A DNA stretch of 64,000 nt from Blastomyces gilchristii SLH14081 (Eukaryota; Ascomycota; Eurotiomycetes; Onygenales; Ajellomycetaceae). The position numbers and the translations under genes are program-made. The notes beneath the pieces were generated by a model, which ran no database searches, was not told where the DNA came from, and saw only the letters and a program-made list of their open reading frames with translations. The DNA lies in assembly GCF_000003855.2 (NCBI RefSeq), contig NW_003101675.1, forward strand, positions 1,611,011-1,675,010, written 5' to 3'. This document shows positions 57,433 to 64,000 of the stretch, piece by piece; position 1 is the first letter of the stretch, and each line of letters begins with the position of its first letter.

Positions 57433-60400
57433 GACTGCATGATGATTAGTATTTTATCATTCTCATTCTCTACTAGTAATGAGAAGCTTTTCATACTCTT
57501 CAAGCTATGTGCTGTTTTTCTCAATCTCATTGATCTGAAAGTTCACAGAACTTTGAAGAAGTTCACAGATATTTATATAAAATTTCATTGACTCAGAAGT
57601 TTGCAGAGCTTTGAAGATTATAATAACTTGAATAGCTGATATCTTTGTTTATTTATGAGCTATAATTATTATCTCAATTCAGATGTCACTTCTTATTACT
57701 TATTTTACTATTGGAGACAGAGAGTATAACAATTATAAAATTTAATAATGCTTTTTTAATTGATCTTACGTGATTTATAAATGCTATACTTCTTTTCTCA
57801 TTCAATGTGATTATACTTGAACTGCTTTCAGACTGCAGTCTTGAGCATGTGAACTGCTAGAGCAAGATGCTATTTAAAGCTTATTACGCTTAGAAGAAAA
57901 TCTTTGACAGTTATTAAGTCAGTTATATAAGCTATATTCACTTTTTAAACTGAAGTTCATATCTTTAAGATATCAAAATTTAAGTGAGAAAATAATCTCA
58001 TTGTTCTGCACTATCTGAGTTCATATATTGATTATCTTTAAAAGATAGTTCTGAATTAGAAAGAAGCTGAGCTTTCATCATCATTATAGACTTAGAAATC
58101 TTTAAGTCATAGTCATTGAGAACTTTGTCAGTTGTGTGAACAAGATTGATTTTTAACTCTTCAACTGCTTTGTGATGTTTAATCAGATATGTAACAGCAA
58201 ATTTGATCATTGATACAGTTTGCAGCTTATTAAGCTTAAAAGAAAATCTTTGATGATCACACAGTATGATTGAAAGAACAGTATCTCATTGATCACTTAA
58301 AATAAAGAAAAAAAACAAGAAAAAGAAAAGAAAGATGATATTGAGAGAAAAAAAATAAAAATAAAAATAAAAGTAAAAGTAAAAGTCAAAACAGTAATAG
58401 TAATAGAATATAAAGCTACTTCTCAATAATCTCTCTATCAATCTTACAGTCAACAGAATTCACTGAGTATAAAGAAAAACCTATTGATAACTTCTCATTG
58501 AAAAAATGTCTTGTATTATACAGGTCAACATTGTGATTCACACTGATAACAATCTGAGAATCTTCTTCAACAAATGATGTCAGTGTATAATTATGATAGA
58601 ATCTGATCAATCAGTTATTTATCAACAGTATACTCTGCAACTTCTTTATAACATGATAATAATTATCATTATTTTCTTACTTATAATATATCATCTCTCA
58701 CAATCTTTTAATATAATATTTCATAATGTAATAAGACTCTCTGAGAATCTATAATAATATCTGTTAACATCTAAGCTTTCTCTAACAATATAGTGAATAT
58801 ACAGCAGAGTATATTAAATTATAAAAATGATAATTATTACATATCTTTCTAACACTGAAAACAATATATTTATACAATAACTTAAATTCAGTCACACAGA
58901 GACAGTATATACAGATCTTCTCAGACTTTGTTACATAGTGAATATTATAATGAGCTTTGAGAACAGCAAACTAAAGCTCATGAGTAGATATTATTGTTTA
59001 ACTAAACTGTTTAGTTAGAGATTGATTTATACATTATCTACAATTAAGATTTAACTTACTTTTGTTGTATTGAAGAACAGACAGACAGATGAAGTAGCAG
59101 AGACAGCAGCAGATAGTGTAATAGAGAGATTTTCACATCAAGAAGTAGATTATTACTGATTGAAAGAAAGATGAAGAAAATGAAGTAAGAAGCTCATATT
59201 TATACTTATAATATAAGTGAATAACATATGAGTAAGTTAATAATATTTAGATGAGTATATTTCTATTCACTTCTATAACTCTATAATTCATAATTGATTC
59301 AGAAGTTAGCAGAAGTTATTAGAAACTATAAGAAGTTTATAGAAGATTTATTACAGAAGATATCTAACTACTTAATAGTATCATTTTCTCTAGAGAAGTT
59401 GTCTATTTCTCTGTAAGAAGAAGTTTGAATATAATTAAAATAAGATATCTTTATGAATACAATATCTGTATTTACATTCTATTTATTAAATAGTGTTTAT
59501 TTGTAGAAGATTTAAATATCAATACTATTATTATTACTTCACTGCTTAAATGAAGTATGAACTTGAGCAGTTGTAGATATATGAACTTATGAACTTAAAG
59601 AAGAATGAACTCAGAGACTTAAAGAAGAAGTGAACTATGAAGTAGTGAAAACACTGATAATAGATATGACTAGAGTAGCAGAGACTTCAACAGTAGTAAC
59701 AGCAGTTAAAAGAGCTATAAAGATCTTAGTAAAGATCTCATTAAGTTACTGTGCTCTTTTTGCTATGTATTAAGCAGTTATTCACGCCAGATTATTGTCT
59801 TTTATATATTATACAGCTGTGAGCTGCTGAGCTGCTGTCATTTTACTGATTGAATTACTACTTGACATTTCAGTAAATACTGTAATCTCTGCTATTCTCT
59901 CCCTATTTCTGATTATCTGATATTAATATCTTTCTATGAGAATAGCTTCATACACATTATTTACAGCTGCAATTTGACTTAACAGAAAGCTGTGAAGCTG
60001 ATCTTCAAATTCATCTTGATAGCTTCAAGTCTGAAGAAGATTGACAGTATTATACAATTCATTTCAATTGAATTCAAAAATAGATATCTTCTGATGAAAA
60101 AAAGCAGCTATCTGTCACTGACACTGAGTAGATATAAATTGTGAAGCTGACACTGAAAAGTCTTGATTATGATAATACTGTTTCTTTACACATTTAATAC
60201 ATCAGTTTTTAAGTTCTGACAGCAGAATGATACTGTGACTATTAACTCAAGATACCTTGATAATGTTTGTAGTGAGTGACTGTTTAAGTATAAATATGTG
60301 ACTTGAATTATATCTGCTGCAGTATTTCTTCACAGAAGTGTTTATTCTATTTATATTAAATGAGAGTTAATTCTTCTCAAGATATGTCAGAAGAGCTTTT

Positions 60401-60900
60401 CAATGACATGAGTCATTAATAATTCTCTTTCAGTTAATAAAGAGATTAGCTTATCTTTGCATTTCATTCTCTATTTAATATCTTCACAGTGATTATTCTA
60501 CATTGACTTTGACTCTGACTTGTCATATTTGATGCAATACTTTCAGCATCACATATATTCTTTAAGTTTATAAACTGTGATAGCTGACTGATCTAATATT
60601 AAGTTCTTTACTAAGATCTTTGTTTTGCTGATAGTTAAGAAGATTGAACAGCTTTCTTTTCATAATCTTCAGAGTCAAATGCTTAGTAGAGAAGAAGAAT
60701 TAAGACATGACTTTTTCAATCTGATCTGTAACTCTCTTACTCACATTATTATCAAATATTTATAATATTATCTTTCTCAATAGAAAATCCTCATACAACA
60801 GTACACTCAACATCTGAAATATTTATACTTATACTGAGTGAGGTTGTTATCATCATGATTTGTATTTTCAATGTTGATTTTATAAACTTCTTAAAGTGAA
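57433..60900. other. Interior of the large element, repeats and weak coding traces
   Basis: 57180-57260 and 57540-57620 share AGTTCA, ACTTC/ACTTTGAAG and CAGAT..TTTAT, a diverged direct repeat. Minus-strand stretches at 57998-58210 and 58416-58610 are open without recognisable motifs. 58300-58400 is an A-rich simple tract. The motif GATTCAGAAGTTAGCAGAAG at 59289-59308 recurs in variant form near 53565 (inverted), 62070 and 62580. Confidence 0.35.
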
Positions 60901-62220
60901 TATTCTGATTCACTTCAGACACTTAAGATATGAAATACTGAATAATGTCATTAATGAAAGTGATATTAGTATTATTAATATTCTATCTATTATTCTGATA
61001 GATCTGAAGAAGTATTAATTAGAAATATTACACTTTTTATTGAATCTTGACATGACTGTCAATAAAGATAATAATCTTTAAAATATATTAAGATATGATC
61101 TTTTCATCTGTATTAATGATCTCATTCAATCAAAACTATAATATATCATAGAATACAAGTTTACTGTGTAGAATTAGATATACACTGATAAAGATATCAG
61201 AATAATTGATGAAGGTTTAAATAATCTAAGTTTATTATAAGTTTACATTAATAGAATGAAATTCAGTCTCTTAAAGAATGATATTCTCATCATTACTGCT
61301 GAGAATTACAGAACAGTCAAATCAGACAATATTCTTATAAAGAAGCAATCACAGATACTTCAGTCTAACAAACTGACTACAGAATTGACTTCACTGTGTG
61401 ATAAGATAACACTTATTAATAGCTACAAGCTCAATCTTTTCTTATAAAATAGAGTCTTAAAGAACATGCTGAAATTACTTATAAAGAGCTTACTCTGAAC
61501 TGAGTAGTATATATATATACTCACTCTGTTAAATATGTTTAAGTAAGTCTTCTTATCTCTGAAGATTATCAGCACTGATCAGACAAGAATTGACACTGAG
61601 AAACTGTGTTATATATCTTATTTACTGATTATTAAGCATATTTAGAGAAATCAGTTAAATAATTATCTTTTCTATCAGAATTGTATAGAATTGAAGAATA
61701 AGACTCTTTTTATAGTCAGTTCTGACAATGAATAAAGTGTTACTATATTCATATATCATGTACTGAAGTATACAGACTTATTCTATATATATTAAAGAGT
61801 ACACTCAGAAATCTGAATATAGATCTTGAAGTATTTATTGAAGATAATACTGATGGAGCTTGAGTTAGGGTAATACTATCTGATCTGATATAGCTCGATA
61901 TAAGAATATATATCTTCATATTCATTAAAAGTATTTACTTTAATAATGACTTTTAAAGCTGCTATTGTAGCTGACTTGCACATTTTCTTCAATTCTTTTT
62001 AATTATATTTGATTTAGTTAATCAGATGTTGTCTGACTCAGCTGTTAAAAAGAAATGTTATATAATTGATTCAGAAGTTATCAGAAGATCTCAGAAGTTA
62101 TCAGAAGTTAATATACTATATAAGATTATTCAGAGTTCAGAAGTTATCAGAAGTTATCAAAAGTCACTGAAAAATATACTCAGTACTTTGACTATAGTCT
62201 CTGATAACTGAATAGATGTT
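60900..62220 (+). pseudogene. Possible second gene of the large element, unidentified
   Basis: A plus-strand frame with mostly Trp/Gln-derived stops can be followed from about 60900 to 62080. Its open core is 61256-61447, with LKNDILIITAENYRTVKSDN; later pieces read LCYISYLLIIKH and FIVSSDNE. I recognise no family. Because every stop codon can come from the mutation process, the evidence for coding is weak. Confidence 0.25.
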
Positions 62221-62574
62221 TTAATAGCAAGATTAAGATGTTGAATAACTAGATATAATCATGATTGAACAATTAGTAAATTATTCCTGTATTCAAAATT
62301 ATAGTAGCAGTTTTCAATGCAATACTTTATACTTATAATATATATATTTTCAGATAAAAATTACATCAATCAACAGAAGATTGAAAAATTAATTTTTCAA
62401 GATAATAGAGAAATAATCTATAAGTGATATTATACAGTGATTCTATCTTAAATATTATAATTAAAGTAAATTGTTTCTGTATTACTAATAAATAGAAACT
62501 GTTTTTTCTCAGATACTCTGTGAAGAGTTTACTGAGAATGTCTTATTTAGATTTAATATAAGCTATGTGATAGT

Positions 62575-62700
62575 TGATTAATTCAGATGTTAGCAGAACT
62601 TGGCAGAAAGTAGTAGTAGTTTATATTAAGTTAGCTCGGAGTGAAGTGTCTGAGTTTACTAAGATAAGATATGTAGTAACATCTGTTAATTACATTACTC
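62575..62700. repeat. Inner edge of right arm
   Basis: AGATGTTAGCAGAACTTGGC (62587-62606) is the inverted counterpart of the left inner edge at 52283-52340. It is followed by little-mutated TTAGCTCGGAGTGAAG. Confidence 0.55.
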
Positions 62701-63257
62701 TCTCTACTCTTTATTATTATTGTTGTCTTTAACATCTTATAGTACTCTCTATTACTTTTACTTCATATCTCTATCTTTATCTTATTACTTACTGTTATCA
62801 TCTCTATTATCTCTATCACTTCTATTATCTTTATCATCTCTACTATTACTGTCTCTACTATCTCACAGCTCTTTCTATTACTTTCACTTCATATCTCTAC
62901 TCTACTCTTATCTTATTACTTACTCTCTTATTATCTCTATTATCTTTATTATCTTTACACTTCTTTTACTCTGACTTCTTCTTATTATCTCTTATCATCT
63001 CTATTATCTCTTTCATCTCTATTATCATTACTGTCTCTACTATTTCATAGTACTCTCTATTACTTTCATTCTCTATCTCTACTCTTATCTTATTATTCTA
63101 CTTCTCTCTTATTATCTCTATTATCTCTCTCATTTCTATCTTCTCTATTTTCTCTCTTTATTATCTTTTTCACTCTCTAGTCTCTCTATTATTATTATTA
63201 TCTCTACTACTCTACAGTCTCTTCTATTACTTTTACTATCTTTACTTCTCTCTTTCT
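62700..63257. repeat. Right arm: pyrimidine-rich minisatellite
   Basis: Repeating blocks of about 140-180 bp begin with CTTATAG or CTCACAG followed by a CTCT.CTATTACTTTCA-type run (near 62735, 62873, 63047 and 63222). Aligns inverted with 51850-52130. Confidence 0.8.
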
Positions 63258-63425
63258 ATCTCTATCATATTTTAATCTCTGTATTTATAGTATATACTAT
63301 TAAATACTCTGTAATAAAATCTCATGTAATATTATATATATCTCTTTAAATTTATAAATAGAATTAAATAACTGATTCTATAGTTTGTACAGCTCTGATT
63401 AATCTGATAATAATAATAGAGATAA
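63258..63425. repeat. Right arm core (about 160 bp), inverted relative to the left core
   Basis: Contains TATTTATAGTATATAC and TTATATATATCTCTTTAAA, the reverse complement of sequences at 51690-51850. Differences are nearly all C/T or G/A. Confidence 0.85.
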
Positions 63426-64000
63426 TACAGAGTAAAAGAGAGTAGTAGAAAAAGTAAAGATAATAATAATAATAAAGAGAATAGAGAGTGAAAGAGATGA
63501 AAAAAGTAATAATAGTAAATAAAGATAGAGAATGAAAATAATAAAAAGAGTTATAAAACAGTAGAGAGAATAATAATAATAAAGAGAGATTATAGAGCAG
63601 TAGAGATAGTAATAATAATAGAAAGAGTAGAAGTGAAAGAAGTAATAAAAGAGTAAAAATAGAGAGTGAAAGTAATAGAGAGAGTTATAAGATAGTAGAT
63701 ATAATAATAATAATAAAGTAAGTAAAAGATGAAAGAGATGAAAGAGATAATAAGAGATAATAAAAGATAATCTAAGAGAAGAGTGAAAGTGATAGAGAGA
63801 TAGTGAGACAGTAGAGATAATAATAATAGTAGAGAAAGCAGAGAGTAAGAGATAAAAGAGATAGAAGAAGTAATAGAAGTAATATAAGATGATACAGAGT
63901 GAAAGAGAGTAATAGAGAGAGAGAGTAGAGATAGTAGAGATAATAATAGTAGTAGAGAAATAGAGAGTAAGAGGTGAAGAGGTAGAAGAAGATGATAGAG
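63426..64000. repeat. Right arm: purine-rich array, runs off the window
   Basis: Units such as AGAGAGTGAAAGTAATAGAG and GAGATAATAATAATA align inverted with about 51095-51690. The left arm has at least 430 more bases outward, so this arm should continue beyond 64000. Confidence 0.8.

Larger units (their letters stand above)
47680..64000. mobile_element. Candidate large inverted-repeat transposon (right end outside window)
   Basis: Long arms in inverse orientation, left about 47680-52340 (split by a LINE) and right 62575 to beyond 64000, flank a 10.2-kb interior with a DUF6589-like frame. The arms align over at least 1.3 kb, including a core of about 160 bp with some 90% identity and an inner stretch (52283-52340 against 62575-62640). 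The outer right end and therefore a target duplication cannot be seen. The alternative is two separate foldback elements in opposite orientation. Confidence 0.6.

Overview
The window looks like repeat-rich, gene-poor DNA from a filamentous fungus, most likely an ascomycete. Three things suggest this: nested Ty3/Gypsy, Copia, LINE and hAT-type elements; very few CpG and CC/GG dinucleotides; and reading frames closed by TGA, TAA and TAG where TGG, CAA and CAG are expected. Comparing copies of one element inside the window shows C-to-T and G-to-A changes everywhere, as repeat-directed cytosine mutation (RIP or a RIP-like process) would leave. I see no intact host gene, rRNA or canonical tRNA gene. 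There is a 100-base N gap at 31851-31950.

Layout. 1-2174: right part of a decayed hAT transposon, inserted in the left LTR of Gypsy-A copy 1 (2175-10307, minus strand). That copy carries a 506-bp hAT-type MITE at 7528-8033 and is itself inserted in Gypsy-A copy 3 (10308-13914), which also holds a LINE chimera (10885-12551). Copy 3 sits in the RNase H region of a Copia remnant (13915-16640, minus) that holds a LINE fragment and a second MITE. 16640-18300: a gag-like tract between two weak direct repeats. 18300-20840: no identifiable gene. 20840-22930: truncated Gypsy-C. 22962-23740: a small, hardly mutated gene-like island. 24048-25202: a LINE fragment with an open RNase H frame. 25271-38209: complete Gypsy-A copy 2 with target duplication ACTTT, containing a nearly full-length LINE (28207-33299) whose 5' end is a tRNA-like sequence. 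38769-39274: third MITE. 39797-47044: complete Gypsy-B with target duplication ATTAA.

From about 47680 to beyond the right edge lies what I read as one large inverted-repeat element. Its arms (left about 47680-52340, split by a LINE at 47711-50660; right 62575 to beyond 64000) are pyrimidine/purine minisatellites folded around a conserved core of about 160 bp. Between them is a degenerate 957-codon frame (52593-55466) resembling fungal DUF6589 proteins. This is the best candidate for an undescribed mobile system.

Two other patterns deserve attention. First, a non-coding head of about 750 bp starting with tRNA-like A and B boxes is joined at the same base to two different points of the LINE, as in chimeric retrotransposition. 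Second, the outer 35-170 bp of the Gypsy elements keep CpG and GG while the same LTR bases on the inner side are mutated. Because TAA, TAG and TGA can all be explained by the mutation process, frames 'open apart from mutated stops' are weak evidence alone; calls here rest on family motifs, target duplications and copy-to-copy comparison.
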